Source: Nocardioides sp. W7
Lineage (GTDB): Bacteria; Actinomycetota; Actinomycetes; Propionibacteriales; Nocardioidaceae
NCBI RefSeq assembly: GCF_022919075.1
Contig: NZ_CP095078.1
Coordinates: 2,046,001-2,110,000 of the forward strand
DNA length: 64,000 nt
Direction: 5' to 3'
Shown here piece by piece: positions 7,408 through 16,033 of this stretch. The notes under the pieces are model-generated. The model saw only the letters and a list, made by a program, of their open reading frames with translations, was not told the DNA's origin and did not search any database. The position numbers were made by a program, and so were the translations under genes. Positions within the stretch are counted from its first letter, which is position 1. Each line of letters begins with the position of its first letter.

Positions 7408-8886
7408 GTGCCCACTGACCTGACCGTCGTCGTCCTGGCCGCCGGGGGCGGCACCCGGATGAGGTCGAAGACCCCCAAGGTCCTGCACGAGCTCGCCGGC
7501 CGCAGCATGGTGGGTCACGTGCTGGCCGCGGTGCAGGACCTCGAGCCGCGCCGCGTGGTCGCGGTCGTCGGGCACCAGCGCGAGCTGGTCGGGCCGCACG
7601 TGGAGGAGCTGCTGCCCGGCGTCGTCCTGGCGGTCCAGGAGGAGCAGCTCGGGACCGGCCACGCGATGGCGATGGCGATGGCGGCGGCGGGCCGGACCTC
7701 GGGCACCGTGGTGGTGGCGTGCGGCGACACCCCGCTGCTGGCCGGCGACTCGCTGCGGGCGTTCGCCGCGGAGCACGAGGCCGCCCAGCGGGCGGTGAGC
7801 ATCCTGTCCGGGGTGGTCGAGGACCCGTTCGGCTACGGCCGGATCGTGCGCGACGCCGAGGGCGACGTGGTGGCGATCGTCGAGGAGAAGGACGCCGACG
7901 CCGACCAGCGCGAGCTCCGCGAGATCAACTCCGGCATCTACGCGCTCGACGCCGCGTTCCTCGCCGAGGCCCTGCCGCGGATCGGCAACGACAACGCGAA
8001 GGGCGAGTACTACCTCACCGACGTGGTCCACCTGGCCCGCGAGGCCGGGCTGACCGTGGGCGCGCACGTGCTCGACGACGTCCGCCAGACCGAGGGCGTC
8101 AACGACCGCGCCCAGCTGGCCGTGCTCGGCGCCGAGCTGAACCGCCGGATCCTCGACCGCTGGATGCGCGAGGGCGTCACGGTGATGGACCCCGCGACCA
8201 CCTGGGTCGACGCGGACGTCGTACTCGCCCCCGACGTGACGCTGCTGCCCGGCACCCAGCTGCTCGGCGTGACGGTCGTCGCGGAGGATGCCGTCGTCGG
8301 CCCGGACACCACCCTGAAGGACTGCGAGGTCGGGGCGGGGGCCAGGGTCGTCCGCACGCACGGCGAGCTCGCCGTGATCGGCGCCGGCGCGACGGTCGGG
8401 CCCTTCTCCTACCTGCGCCCCGGCACCCAGCTCGGCGCCGAGGGCAAGATCGGCGCCTTCGTGGAGACCAAGAACGCGCAGATCGGCGCCGGCGGCAAGG
8501 TGCCGCACCTGTCGTACGTCGGGGACGCCGAGATCGGCGAGGGCACCAACATCGGCGCCGGCACGATCTTCGCCAACTACGACGGCGTCAACAAGCACCG
8601 CACCACCGTCGGCCGGCACGCCCGGACCGGCTCCAACAACACCTTCGTCGCCCCGGTCGCCATCGGCGACGGCGCCTCGACCGCCGGCGGAACCGTCGTA
8701 CGACGCGATGTCCCGCCCGGCGCGCTCGCGGTCAGCAGCGGCGCCCAGCGCAACATTCCCGGCTGGGCCCAGACCCGCCGCTCCGGCACCGCCCAGGCGG
8801 CCGCGGCGGAGGCGGCCGGCGGTGCGAGGCCCGCTGGTGGAGACGCGTCTCACAACGGCGGACCCGGAGTTGGGGACGCGGGGTAG
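7408..8886 (+). CDS. glmU: Bifunctional UDP-GlcNAc pyrophosphorylase / glucosamine-1-P acetyltransferase
   Basis: GlmU makes UDP-GlcNAc for peptidoglycan: acetyl-CoA acetylates glucosamine-1-phosphate, then UTP is used for uridylylation. The start GTG 7408-7410 has GGAGGA seven bases upstream. The nucleotidyltransferase half carries LAAGGGTRMRSKTPK at residues 10-24 with the expected Gly-rich loop and Lys. The C-terminal half is a left-handed beta-helix of hexapeptide repeats (about 260-450) with SYLRPGTQLG, FVETKNAQIG and YVGDAEIGEGTNIGAGTIFANYDG, the acetyl-CoA site. A 30-residue Ala/Gly tail past the helix looks disordered. It is 492 aa, typical for actinobacteria. prs follows, as in Mycobacterium, which supports the call and suggests a conserved nucleotide-sugar/PRPP block. 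Confidence 0.96.
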   Translation: MPTDLTVVVLAAGGGTRMRSKTPKVLHELAGRSMVGHVLAAVQDLEPRRVVAVVGHQRELVGPHVEELLPGVVLAVQEEQLGTGHAMAMAMAAAGRTSGTVVVACGDTPLLAGDSLRAFAAEHEAAQRAVSILSGVVEDPFGYGRIVRDAEGDVVAIVEEKDADADQRELREINSGIYALDAAFLAEALPRIGNDNAKGEYYLTDVVHLAREAGLTVGAHVLDDVRQTEGVNDRAQLAVLGAELNRRILDRWMREGVTVMDPATTWVDADVVLAPDVTLLPGTQLLGVTVVAEDAVVGPDTTLKDCEVGAGARVVRTHGELAVIGAGATVGPFSYLRPGTQLGAEGKIGAFVETKNAQIGAGGKVPHLSYVGDAEIGEGTNIGAGTIFANYDGVNKHRTTVGRHARTGSNNTFVAPVAIGDGASTAGGTVVRRDVPPGALAVSSGAQRNIPGWAQTRRSGTAQAAAAEAAGGARPAGGDASHNGGPGVGDAG

Positions 8887-8941
8887 GCGGGGGCAGAATC
8901 CTGAGAGTTCCCTCCTCCCTTCGGCGCCCTGGAGCTGCATC

Positions 8942-9922
8942 GTGACCGGCATGAAGAAGACCACCGAGAAGAACCTGATGGTCTTCAGCGGCCGGGCGCA
9001 CCCGGCCCTGTCGGAGGAGGTGGCGACGCTCCTCGGCACCGAGCTGGTGCCGACGTCGGCGTACGAGTTCGCGAACTCCGAGATCTACGTCCGCTACGAG
9101 GAGTCGGTCCGCGGCTGCGACGCCTTCGTGATCCAGAGCCACACGGCTCCGATCAACGAGTGGATCATGGAGCACCTGATCATGGTCGACGCCCTGAAGC
9201 GGGCCAGCGCCAAGCGGATCACCGTGGTCATGCCGTTCTACGGCTACGCCCGCCAGGACAAGAAGCACCGCGGCCGCGAGCCGATCTCGGCCCGGCTGAT
9301 GGCCGACCTGTTCAAGACCGCCGGGGCCGACCGGCTGATCACCGTCGACCTGCACGCCGACCAGATCCAGGGCTACTTCGACGGCCCGGTCGACCACCTG
9401 ATGGCGCTGCCGATCCTCACCGAGTACGTCCGGGAGAAGTACGGCCGCGAGCAGCTCTGCGTGGTCTCGCCCGACGCCGGCCGGATCAAGGTCGCCGAGC
9501 GCTGGTCGGCCAAGCTCGGCGGCGTACCGCTGGCCTTCATCCACAAGACCCGCCGCACCGACCGCCCGAACGAGACGGTCGCGAACCGGGTCGTCGGCGA
9601 GGTCGCCGGCAAGATGTGCGTGCTCACCGACGACATGATCGACACCGGCGGGACGATCGTGAAGGCCGCCGAGGCGCTGATGGAGGAGGGAGCTGCGGGC
9701 GTGATCATCGCCGCGACCCACGCGATCCTCTCCGACCCGGCCGTCGACCGCCTGAAGAACTGCTCCGCGGTCGAGGTCATCGTCACCGACACCCTGCCGA
9801 TCACGGCGGACCGGCACTTCGACAAGCTGACCGTTCTCTCGATCGCGCCCCTGGTGGCTCGCGCGATCCGCGAGGTCTTCGAGGACGGCTCGATCACCTC
9901 CATGTTCGACGGTCACGCCTGA
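8942..9922 (+). CDS. prs: Ribose-phosphate pyrophosphokinase (PRPP synthetase)
   Basis: Transfers pyrophosphate from ATP to ribose-5-phosphate to make PRPP for purine, pyrimidine, His and Trp synthesis and for arabinan precursors. The start GTG 8942-8944 has GGAG 7 bases upstream and gives 326 aa, the same length as mycobacterial PrsA; an in-frame ATG at 8951 has poor spacing. Visible motifs: SGRAHP near residue 18, the catalytic flexible loop RQDKKHRGREPISARL, VDLHADQIQGYFDGPVD, and the PRPP-binding loop DDMIDTGGTI. It lies 55 bp after glmU and is likely co-transcribed. An ABC exporter with its own promoter follows. Confidence 0.96.
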   Translation: MTGMKKTTEKNLMVFSGRAHPALSEEVATLLGTELVPTSAYEFANSEIYVRYEESVRGCDAFVIQSHTAPINEWIMEHLIMVDALKRASAKRITVVMPFYGYARQDKKHRGREPISARLMADLFKTAGADRLITVDLHADQIQGYFDGPVDHLMALPILTEYVREKYGREQLCVVSPDAGRIKVAERWSAKLGGVPLAFIHKTRRTDRPNETVANRVVGEVAGKMCVLTDDMIDTGGTIVKAAEALMEEGAAGVIIAATHAILSDPAVDRLKNCSAVEVIVTDTLPITADRHFDKLTVLSIAPLVARAIREVFEDGSITSMFDGHA

Positions 9923-9963
9923 GCTTTCGCGGTAAAGAGGGGGCGGCCGTCCCCGAAGATCCC

Positions 9964-9969
9964 TAGGCT
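9964..9969 (+). promoter_or_regulatory. -10 element TAGGCT before the ABC exporter operon
   Basis: TAGGCT ends eight bases before GTG 9977 with no RBS between, which suggests a leaderless transcript for the exporter genes independent of prs. A -35 is not evident. Confidence 0.45.
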
Positions 9970-9976
9970 CGCGCGG

Positions 9977-10942
9977 GTGACCGCTGTCGAGGCTCGGGAC
10001 CTGCGCCGCACCTTCCACACGTCCACCGGCGTCCTGCGGCGCAGCGTCAAGGAGACCGAGGCCGTCCGGGGCGTGAGCTTCGCGATCGAGCCCGGGGAGC
10101 TGTTCGGCCTGCTCGGGCCCAACGGCGCGGGCAAGACGACCACGATCAAGATGCTCATTACCCTGCTGCTGCCGACCTCGGGGTCGGCGAGCGTGCTGGG
10201 GCACGACGTGGTCCGCGACGTCCGCGAGGTGCGCCGCCGGATCGGCTATGTCTTCGGCGGCGACCGCGGGCTCTACGAGCGGCTCTCCGGCATCGACAAC
10301 CTCCGCTACTTCTCCGAGCTGTACGGCGTCGCGCCCCGCGAGCAGCGCACCCGGATCGCCGAGCTGCTCGAGCTCGTCGGGCTGACCGGCCGCGAGCGCG
10401 AGCGGGTCGAGGGCTACTCCCGCGGCATGCGCCAGCGCCTGCACATCGCTCGCGGGCTGTTGCACGACCCGGACGTGATCTTCCTCGACGAGCCCTCGAT
10501 CGGCATCGACCCCGTCGGCGCCCGAGACCTCCGCGCGACCATTGCGTCGCTGACCGCGGTCGGCAAGACCGTGCTGCTGACGACGCACTACATGTTCGAG
10601 GCCGACGAGCTCTGCGACCGGATCGCGGTCATCCGCTCAGGTGAGATCGTGGCCGAGGGCACCCCGGCCCAGCTCAAGCAGCGGGTCAACGGGCACCGCG
10701 TGCTCGAGGTCGAGACGTACGGCGCCCCGCCCGAGGCCGTCGAGCGCCTCGGCACCCTCGCCGGGGTCCGCCACGTGGCCGTCGAGGATCGCGGCCAGCA
10801 GCAGGTGCTGCTCCTCCAGGTCGCCCCGGACGCCGAGATCACCCAGGCGGTGCTGGCCCGGCTGGGCGACGTCCGGGTCGGCCGGGTCACGGCGCGCGAA
10901 CCCACCCTCGAGGACGCCTACGTCGAGCTGGTCACCGGATGA
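9977..10942 (+). CDS. ABC exporter ATP-binding subunit
   Basis: A 321-residue ATPase of the ABC-2 (daunorubicin/viologen-resistance-like) exporter class. Walker A GPNGAGKT is at 47-54, signature YSRGM at 147-151, Walker B VIFLDEP at 167-173, and switch His in LLTTHYMFEADELCDR. The Q-loop position in IGYVFGGDRGLY reads Gly rather than Gln, which I have seen in this subfamily. The C-terminal 80 residues form the accessory domain typical of exporters, ending TLEDAYVELVTG. It overlaps the next gene by ATGA. Two membrane partners follow, so the three encode one efflux pump. Substrate is unknown. Confidence 0.9.
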   Translation: MTAVEARDLRRTFHTSTGVLRRSVKETEAVRGVSFAIEPGELFGLLGPNGAGKTTTIKMLITLLLPTSGSASVLGHDVVRDVREVRRRIGYVFGGDRGLYERLSGIDNLRYFSELYGVAPREQRTRIAELLELVGLTGRERERVEGYSRGMRQRLHIARGLLHDPDVIFLDEPSIGIDPVGARDLRATIASLTAVGKTVLLTTHYMFEADELCDRIAVIRSGEIVAEGTPAQLKQRVNGHRVLEVETYGAPPEAVERLGTLAGVRHVAVEDRGQQQVLLLQVAPDAEITQAVLARLGDVRVGRVTAREPTLEDAYVELVTG

Positions 10943-11712
10943 ACGCCCTGCTGCACCAGCAGTGGACCTGCTACCGGTTGCAGCTGAAGGTGCTCTCCAC
11001 GTCGGCCTTCGAGGGCTTCCTGGCGGTGCTGTTCCCGCTGATGTTCGCCACCTCCGCGCTGCTGGTCTACCGGGTCCAGGACGACCCCGACGCCATGCAG
11101 TACGCCGGCCTCGGCGCCGCGATCATGGGCATGTGGACCTGCCAGGGGGTGGTCGCGTCCTCGCTGCTGACCCGGGAGCGCTGGGCCGGCACGCTTGAGC
11201 TGGTCGTCGCGGCACCGGTCGCCATCGCGCGGGTCATCGTCCCGGTCACCCTGGCCATGTCGACGATCGGCCTCTACAGCGTGGTCGCCACCATCGTGTG
11301 GATGCGCTGGGTCTTCGACCTGCGCCTGCACATCGAGAGCTGGCCGCTGTTCCTGGTCTCGGTGCTCGCCACCGCGCTCACGGTCGCCCTGGTCGGCTTC
11401 TTCCTCGCCGTCACCGCGGTCCGGTTCCGCTACTCGTGGGCACTCGGGGCGGCGCTGGAGTACCCCGGCTGGATCCTCTGCGGCTTCCTCGTCCCGGTGA
11501 CGTTGCTCCCCGTGTGGATCCAGCCGCTGTCGTGGGTGATCCCCACGACCTGGGGGATGGCCGCGATCCGGTCGGCGGCCGACGGCGGCAGCCCGTGGGG
11601 TGACCTGGCGCTCTGCGCGGCCACCGGCGCGGCGTACGCCGTCCTGGCCGCCTGGCTCGGCGGCCGCCTGGTCGACTCCGCCCGCCGCCACGCCACCCTG
11701 GCGCTGACGTGA
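10939..11712 (+). CDS. ABC-2 type exporter permease 1
   Basis: 257 residues with about six hydrophobic segments, e.g. LAVLFPLMFATSALLV near 28-43, VIVPVTLAMSTIGLYSVVATI near 99-119, and LFLVSVLATALTVALVGFFLAVTAV near 136-160. The family forms the transmembrane path of ABC-2 exporters. It shares an ATGA overlap with the ATPase and a GTGA overlap with a second permease, so the complex is probably a heterodimer of permeases with one type of ATPase. No RBS is separable from the upstream coding sequence; translational coupling is likely. Confidence 0.85.
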   Translation: MNALLHQQWTCYRLQLKVLSTSAFEGFLAVLFPLMFATSALLVYRVQDDPDAMQYAGLGAAIMGMWTCQGVVASSLLTRERWAGTLELVVAAPVAIARVIVPVTLAMSTIGLYSVVATIVWMRWVFDLRLHIESWPLFLVSVLATALTVALVGFFLAVTAVRFRYSWALGAALEYPGWILCGFLVPVTLLPVWIQPLSWVIPTTWGMAAIRSAADGGSPWGDLALCAATGAAYAVLAAWLGGRLVDSARRHATLALT

Positions 11713-12494
11713 CCTCGCTGCGGATCTTCTTCGTCGGCGGGCTGATGAGCTACCGCGCGATGTTCGGGTGGCTCACGCCCGGCGTCCTCATCCCGTCGCT
11801 GCTGATCTCGCCGATCTGCCAGATCCTGCTGTTCGCCTTCATCGGCCGCAGCGCCGGCGTGGGCGACGACGAGTTCTACGTCATCGGCAACGCGCTCAAC
11901 TACGCCGCGATCCCGTGCCTGTTCGCGATGTCCGCGACGATCGAGGGGGAGCGGCAGGCGAGCACGCTCAGCATCGTGCTCACGACGCCCGCGCGCCGGC
12001 TCCCGCTGTTCCTGGGCCGGGCCCTGCCGGTGGTCGTGAACGGCTGGTGCGTCGCGATGGTCGGGGTCCTCGCCGGAGTACTCCTGCTCGACGTGCACAT
12101 CCCGGGTGCCGCCTGGCCGGCGATCCTGCTGGTGGTGGTCGCGACGTCGGTGTCCTGCACCGGCCTGGGCCTGGCGATGGGCGCGGTCTGCCTCCGGGTC
12201 CGGGAGGCGGCGACGTTCGGCAACGTGATCTTCTGCGTGCTGCTGGTCTTCTCCGGGGTCAACGTCGCCCAGGACGACCTGCCCGGCTGGATGGCCGCAG
12301 TGGGCGACTGGCTCCCGCTCACCCACGGCATCCAGGCCGCGCGGCAGCTCGCCGACGGGGCCGCGCTCGGCTCGGTGGCCGACCTGGTCCTGACCGAGCT
12401 CGCGATCGGGGCGGTGTACGCCGTCCTCGGCCTCGTGCTGCTGCGCTTCCTGGAGCAGCAGAGCCGGCGGTTGGACACCCTCACGCGGGTCTGA
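11709..12494 (+). CDS. ABC-2 type exporter permease 2
   Basis: 261 residues, GTG start overlapping the stop of permease 1. Six hydrophobic stretches are visible, including LIPSLLISPICQILLFAFIG near 27-46 and VVVATSVSCTGLGLAMGAVCL near 138-158. The loop PGWMAAVGDWLPLTHGIQAARQL is the typical ABC-2 C-terminal motif region (cf. PLPLTHALEAVRAL in relatives). With the preceding two genes it encodes a tripartite exporter. A fresh promoter for rplY starts about 10 bp past its stop, so the operon ends here. Confidence 0.85.
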   Translation: MTSLRIFFVGGLMSYRAMFGWLTPGVLIPSLLISPICQILLFAFIGRSAGVGDDEFYVIGNALNYAAIPCLFAMSATIEGERQASTLSIVLTTPARRLPLFLGRALPVVVNGWCVAMVGVLAGVLLLDVHIPGAAWPAILLVVVATSVSCTGLGLAMGAVCLRVREAATFGNVIFCVLLVFSGVNVAQDDLPGWMAAVGDWLPLTHGIQAARQLADGAALGSVADLVLTELAIGAVYAVLGLVLLRFLEQQSRRLDTLTRV

Positions 12495-12503
12495 CGCTTC
12501 GAT

Positions 12504-12532
12504 TTCACGTGCGGACGGTCGCTGGCTAGACT
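12504..12532 (+). promoter_or_regulatory. Sigma70-like promoter of rplY
   Basis: TTCACG at 12504-12509 and TAGACT at 12527-12532 are separated by exactly 17 bp, 142 bp upstream of the rplY ATG. The resulting 5' leader of roughly 135 nt is long for this organism and could host control, but I recognise no riboswitch. Confidence 0.55.
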
Positions 12533-12674
12533 GCTGCGGTTGCCTCGGCGAGGGAGCGGCTGCACCGAACGTAGGCCGCTCCGTGATCGACAGGGCTGGC
12601 TCTCCTCCGGGATGCGCCGTGCCGTCGAGCCGGGGCCCGAAGCCTTCGAGAAGCCAGTACTGAGGAGAGTCACC

Positions 12675-13337
12675 ATGTCTGAGAAGATCACCGCCGAGAC
12701 CCGGACCGAGTTCGGCAAGGGTGCCGCCCGCCGGATCCGTCGCGACAACAAGATCCCGGCCGTCATCTACGGGCACGGCAACGACCCGATCCACCTGACC
12801 CTGCCGGGCCACGCCACGATGATGGCGCTCAAGCACCTCGGCGCCAACGCGCTGCTGGAGCTCGACGTCGACGGTGGCACCCAGCTCGCGCTGACCAAGC
12901 AGGTCCAGGTCGACCCGATCCGCCGGGTCATCGAGCACATCGACTTCGTCGCCGTGGTCAAGGGCGAGAAGGTCACCGTGCAGGTGCCCGTGCACATCAT
13001 CGGCGAGGCCGGCCCGGACACGCTCGTGGTCACCGACACCACCGAGATCGAGCTCGAGGCCGAGGCGACCCACATCCCCGAGTTCATCGAGGTCTCGATC
13101 GCGGGCCTGGCCGCCGGCACCCAGATCCACGCCTCCGACCTGACCCTGCCGTCGGGCTCGACGCTGCTGCTCGACGCCGACACGCTCATCGTCAACATCA
13201 CCGAGCAGATCAGCGCCGCGGCCCTCGAGTCCGAGCTGGAGGAGGCCGAGGCCGAGGCCGGCATCGAGCGCGAGGAGTCCGACGAGGCTGCCGCCGCTGC
13301 GCCCGCCGAGGGCGAGGCCGCTTCCACCGAGGAGTGA
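12675..13337 (+). CDS. rplY: 50S ribosomal protein L25/general stress protein Ctc
   Basis: Binds 5S rRNA in the large subunit. The ATG has GAGGAG eight bases upstream. At 220 aa it is the long Ctc form: an N-terminal L25 domain (about 1-95, with [22 protein letters not shown]) plus a C-terminal TL5-type beta domain (about 100-185), then a very acidic Glu/Ala-rich tail ([18 protein letters not shown]) that is probably disordered. The order rplY-pth is widely conserved in actinobacteria. It is followed immediately by pth and probably co-transcribed. Confidence 0.95.
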   Translation: MSEKITAETRTEFGKGAARRIRRDNKIPAVIYGHGNDPIHLTLPGHATMMALKHLGANALLELDVDGGTQLALTKQVQVDPIRRVIEHIDFVAVVKGEKVTVQVPVHIIGEAGPDTLVVTDTTEIELEAEATHIPEFIEVSIAGLAAGTQIHASDLTLPSGSTLLLDADTLIVNITEQISAAALESELEEAEAEAGIEREESDEAAAAAPAEGEAASTEE

Positions 13338-13372
13338 CCTTCCGCTTCCTACGTCGAAAGGCCCGGGACTCC

Positions 13373-13972
13373 GTGACCGACTCCAGCACGCCCGTGTGGC
13401 TGGTCGTCGGGCTCGGCAATCCCGGGCCTGCGTACGCCGGTCACCGTCACAACATCGGCTACCTCGTCAACGACGAGCTCGCCAGCCGGATGCGCGCGAC
13501 CTTCCGCGCGCACAAGACCGGCCGCGCCGACGTGGTCGAGGGCCGGTTCGGCGCGCCCGGACTGCCGGGCCCGCGCGTCGTACTCGCCCGTCCGCGCTCG
13601 TACATGAACGAGGTCGGCGGGTCGGTCAAGGCGCTCGCCTCCTTCTACAAGGTGCCGCCGGAGCGGATCGTCGCGATCCACGACGAGCTCGACATCCCGT
13701 TCGACACGATGCGGGTCAAGCTCGGCGGCGGCGACAACGGCCACAACGGCCTGAAGTCGATGCGCTCCTCCCTCGGCACCGGTGACTTCCACCGGGTCCG
13801 GGTCGGCATCGGCCGGCCGCCGGGCCGCCAGGACGTGGCCGACTTCGTGCTGTCGAACTACTCCAGCACCGAACGCAAGGTCGTGCCGTTCACGGTTGAC
13901 ACCGCCGCCGACGCCGTCGAGTGCCTGGTCACCGAGGGCCTCGAGCGCACCCAGCAGAAATTCAACTCCTGA
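13373..13972 (+). CDS. pth: Peptidyl-tRNA hydrolase
   Basis: Hydrolyses the ester bond of peptidyl-tRNA released from stalled ribosomes. [22 protein letters not shown] carries the catalytic His and conserved Asn; [13 protein letters not shown] and HDELDIPF follow, as does GHNGLKSM with its conserved Asn. I choose GTG 13373 (199 aa), which fits the usual 185-200 aa. An in-frame GTG at 13334 overlaps the rplY stop and would add 13 basic residues; its spacing to an RBS is too short, though translational coupling could use it. cysQ-like follows after a palindromic promoter region. Confidence 0.93.
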   Translation: MTDSSTPVWLVVGLGNPGPAYAGHRHNIGYLVNDELASRMRATFRAHKTGRADVVEGRFGAPGLPGPRVVLARPRSYMNEVGGSVKALASFYKVPPERIVAIHDELDIPFDTMRVKLGGGDNGHNGLKSMRSSLGTGDFHRVRVGIGRPPGRQDVADFVLSNYSSTERKVVPFTVDTAADAVECLVTEGLERTQQKFNS

Positions 13973-13991
13973 GCGACACCTAAGGTGTCGC
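13973..13991. promoter_or_regulatory. Perfect inverted repeat enclosing a -10-like TAAGGT, pth-cysQ junction
   Basis: GCGACACC and GGTGTCGC flank TAA: eight perfect pairs with a three-base spacer. TAAGGT at 13981-13986 matches a TANNNT -10 and lies seven bases before GTG 13993, implying a leaderless cysQ transcript with a palindrome over its promoter. It may be an operator. A rho-independent terminator is less likely because the loop is tiny and no T-run follows. Confidence 0.45.
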
Positions 13992-13992
13992 C

Positions 13993-14790
13993 GTGACCTT
14001 CGAGCCTGGTACGCCGCCCGACGCCGCCGCCCACGACGACCACGTGCTCGCCGCGTGGCTGGCCGAGGTCGCCGGCCGTCGGCTGCTCGAGGTCCGCGAG
14101 GAGGGCCTCACGGGCCGCGAGCTCAAGGACGCCGGCGACGCCGCCGCCCACGAGTTGCTGATGGCCCTGGTGGCCGAGCACCGTCCGGCCGACGCGGTGC
14201 TGTCCGAGGAGGGCAAGGACGACAAGGTCCGGCTCGGCGCGGACCGGGTCTGGATCATCGACCCGCTCGACGGCACCCGCGAGTTCTCCGAGCCGCCGCG
14301 CGACGACTGGGCCGTGCACGTCGCGCTGTGGGAGCGGGGACCGGCCGACCTCACCGCCGGGGCGGTCGCGCAGCCGGGCCTGGGGGAGACCTTCACGACC
14401 GGATCCGCCGCCCCCGTCGTACCCCCGCGCACGCCGGGGCGGCCCCGGATCGCGGTCTCGCGCAGCCGCCCGCCGGAGTTCGTCACCGTGCTCGCCCACG
14501 AGATCGACGCGGAGCTGGTGCCGATGGGCTCGGCCGGCGTCAAGGTGATGTCGGTGGTCCGCGACCTGACCGACGCCTACGTGCACGCCGGCGGCCAGTA
14601 CGAGTGGGACTCCGCCGCGCCCGTCGCCGTCGCCCGCGCTGCCGGGCTGTTCACCTCGCGCATCGACGGGCGCCCGCTGGAGTACAACCAGGACGACGTC
14701 TACCTGCCCGACCTGATCGTGTGCCGCCCGGAGCTCGCCGACCAGATCGTCGACTTCGTACGCCGCCACGGCGTCACCTCGGCGGGATGA
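13993..14790 (+). CDS. cysQ: 3'(2'),5'-bisphosphate nucleotidase / inositol monophosphatase family
   Basis: 265 residues of the lithium-sensitive Mg-dependent phosphatase family. The metal-binding signature is present: LSEEGKDD, then WIIDPLDGTREFSE, and a distal WDSAAPVAVARAAG with the third Asp. CysQ removes the 3'-phosphate from PAP/PAPS produced during sulfate assimilation; inositol-1-phosphatase activity is also known in the family, so the gene symbol is a best guess. The GTG start has a -10-like element beneath a palindrome seven bases upstream. A HAD gene overlaps its stop by ATGA. Confidence 0.82.
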   Translation: MTFEPGTPPDAAAHDDHVLAAWLAEVAGRRLLEVREEGLTGRELKDAGDAAAHELLMALVAEHRPADAVLSEEGKDDKVRLGADRVWIIDPLDGTREFSEPPRDDWAVHVALWERGPADLTAGAVAQPGLGETFTTGSAAPVVPPRTPGRPRIAVSRSRPPEFVTVLAHEIDAELVPMGSAGVKVMSVVRDLTDAYVHAGGQYEWDSAAPVAVARAAGLFTSRIDGRPLEYNQDDVYLPDLIVCRPELADQIVDFVRRHGVTSAG

Positions 14791-15413
14791 CCGCACCCGA
14801 GATCCGGCACGTCCTGCTGGACGCCGACGAGGTCCTCCAGCACACCCCGGTGAGCCTGGAGGCCGCCGCGGGGCAGCTTGCCGAGCGGGTCTCCCCGGAG
14901 CTCCGTGCCGACCTGTGGGCGCTGGAGTGGCCGGCACTGCGCGGTGAGATCGACTTCTTCGCGGAGTCCGCCGCCATCGCCCGGCGGCACGGGGCCGAGC
15001 TGGACCCCGCCGAGCTGTTCACGCAGGCGTGGCGCTCGATCGTCGTCGACCCCGACTCGACGGCGCTGGTGGCGCGGCTCCGAGTGGCCGGGTACGGCGT
15101 GCACCTCGGCACCAACCAGGAGCACCACCGGGCCCGGTTCATGCGCGCCGACCTCGGCTTCGACGACGGCCGCTTCGACGTCGCCGTCTACTCCTGCGAC
15201 ATCGGGCTCGCGAAGCCGGACCCGGCGTACTTCGACAAGGCGGTCGCGATGATCGGCGCCGAGCCCGGGTCCGTGCTCTTCGTCGACGACCGACAGGAGA
15301 ACGTCGACGGCGCTCGCTCCGCGGGCCTGGTCGCCGAGCGCTGGGAGCTCGCCGACGGGCACGCGGTCCTGCGCGAGCTGCTCGCCGGCCACGGGGTGCT
15401 CGTTCACGGCTGA
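14787..15413 (+). CDS. HAD-superfamily hydrolase
   Basis: A 208-residue haloacid-dehalogenase-type hydrolase, usually a small-molecule phosphatase. Motif I is LLDADEV (Asp12 nucleophile, Asp14 acid), motif II Thr/Asn in HLGTNQEHH, motif III Lys in KPDPAYF and motif IV VLFVDDRQENV. The all-helical cap lies between motifs I and II. It resembles the epoxide-hydrolase-N-terminal/YihX-like subfamily. ATGA overlap with the upstream phosphatase gene implies co-translation, and both would act on phosphoesters, but no shared substrate can be named. Confidence 0.85.
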   Translation: MTAPEIRHVLLDADEVLQHTPVSLEAAAGQLAERVSPELRADLWALEWPALRGEIDFFAESAAIARRHGAELDPAELFTQAWRSIVVDPDSTALVARLRVAGYGVHLGTNQEHHRARFMRADLGFDDGRFDVAVYSCDIGLAKPDPAYFDKAVAMIGAEPGSVLFVDDRQENVDGARSAGLVAERWELADGHAVLRELLAGHGVLVHG

Positions 15414-15461
15414 CGGGCGGCTCCCGCGCACCCGTCCCGAACGCCCGAGGTCGAAGCCGTT

Positions 15462-15490
15462 TTGAACTCCCACACCGACCGGACCAGAGT
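15462..15490 (+). promoter_or_regulatory. Promoter of the VOC gene
   Basis: TTGAAC at 15462-15467 and CAGAGT at 15485-15490 with a 17-bp spacer, ending six bases before ATG 15497. Transcription would begin at the start codon, so the mRNA looks leaderless. Confidence 0.5.
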
Positions 15491-15496
15491 GGCGGC

Positions 15497-15910
15497 ATGA
15501 CGGCCTTCATCTCGCACACGACCATCGACTGCCACAACGCCTACGAGCTGTCGGAGTGGTGGAAGCCGGTCCTCGGCTACGTCGACCTCGACGGTGACCC
15601 GAACCTGCCGGGCCACGACGAGTGCATGATCCGCGACCCCGAGACCGGTCACCGGCTGCTGTTCATCGAGGTGCCCGACGACAAGGCCGTCAAGAACCGG
15701 CTGCACCTCGACCTCGCCTCCCGGGACGCGAGCCGGGACGCGGAGGTGGAGGTGCTCGTCGCGCACGGTGCGACGGTGCTCGCCGACCACCGGGGGATCG
15801 GCGGCCCGGGCACCGGCTGGGTGACGTTCGCCGACCCCGAGGGCAACGAGTTCTGCCTCGTCCGGTCCGAGGCGGAGAGAGCCGCGGGAACACCCTCCGT
15901 TCACCCCTGA
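15497..15910 (+). CDS. VOC-superfamily (glyoxalase-like) protein
   Basis: 137 residues of the vicinal-oxygen-chelate fold, here in the actinobacterial glyoxalase-like subgroup. It begins FISHTTIDCHNAYELSEWW and ends FADPEGNEFCLVRS with the conserved Glu/Phe region near 121. A His in DCHNA and the His in RLHLDLA are in metal-ligand positions, followed by the C-terminal Glu. Members include dioxygenases, isomerases and drug-binding proteins; substrate is unknown. The 3' end overlaps a candidate PHO box at 15888-15905, so it sits immediately upstream of the pst promoter. Confidence 0.8.
   Translation: MTAFISHTTIDCHNAYELSEWWKPVLGYVDLDGDPNLPGHDECMIRDPETGHRLLFIEVPDDKAVKNRLHLDLASRDASRDAEVEVLVAHGATVLADHRGIGGPGTGWVTFADPEGNEFCLVRSEAERAAGTPSVHP
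15888..15905 (+). promoter_or_regulatory. Candidate PHO box, upstream copy
   Basis: GAACACC, 4 bp, then GTTCACC: the second unit is a perfect match to the actinobacterial PhoP repeat GTTCACC, and the first matches 5 of 7, with the right 11-bp period. It overlaps the end of the VOC gene, 210 bp upstream of pstC. Confidence 0.35.
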
Positions 15911-16015
15911 TCCATCTCCCCAGGTCGACATCGTCGGGTCTGACTAGGTGGGCATGGCCCGTTCGGACTAGGCGACTTGCGTCGCCCGGACCTGTTCCGG
16001 AAAGCCCGCCGGGTT

Positions 16016-16033
16016 GTTCGCCTCGCGTTCACC
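16016..16033 (+). promoter_or_regulatory. PHO box of the pst operon
   Basis: GTTCGCC, TCGC, GTTCACC: direct heptamers with the 11-bp period of PhoP sites in Streptomyces (consensus GTTCACC). A -10-like TATCCG follows at 16044-16049, 10 bp downstream, so the box would take the -35 position as in known PhoP-activated promoters. The leader to pstC is about 65 nt. Induction under phosphate limitation is inferred. Confidence 0.6.

Noticed and set aside
7357..9039. Minus-strand frame over glmU
   Set aside because: Low-complexity translation; glmU has all family motifs in the opposite direction.
9923..9976. Hairpin GGGGCGGCCGTCCCC after prs as terminator
   Set aside because: Stem of four pairs only; too weak to list as a feature.
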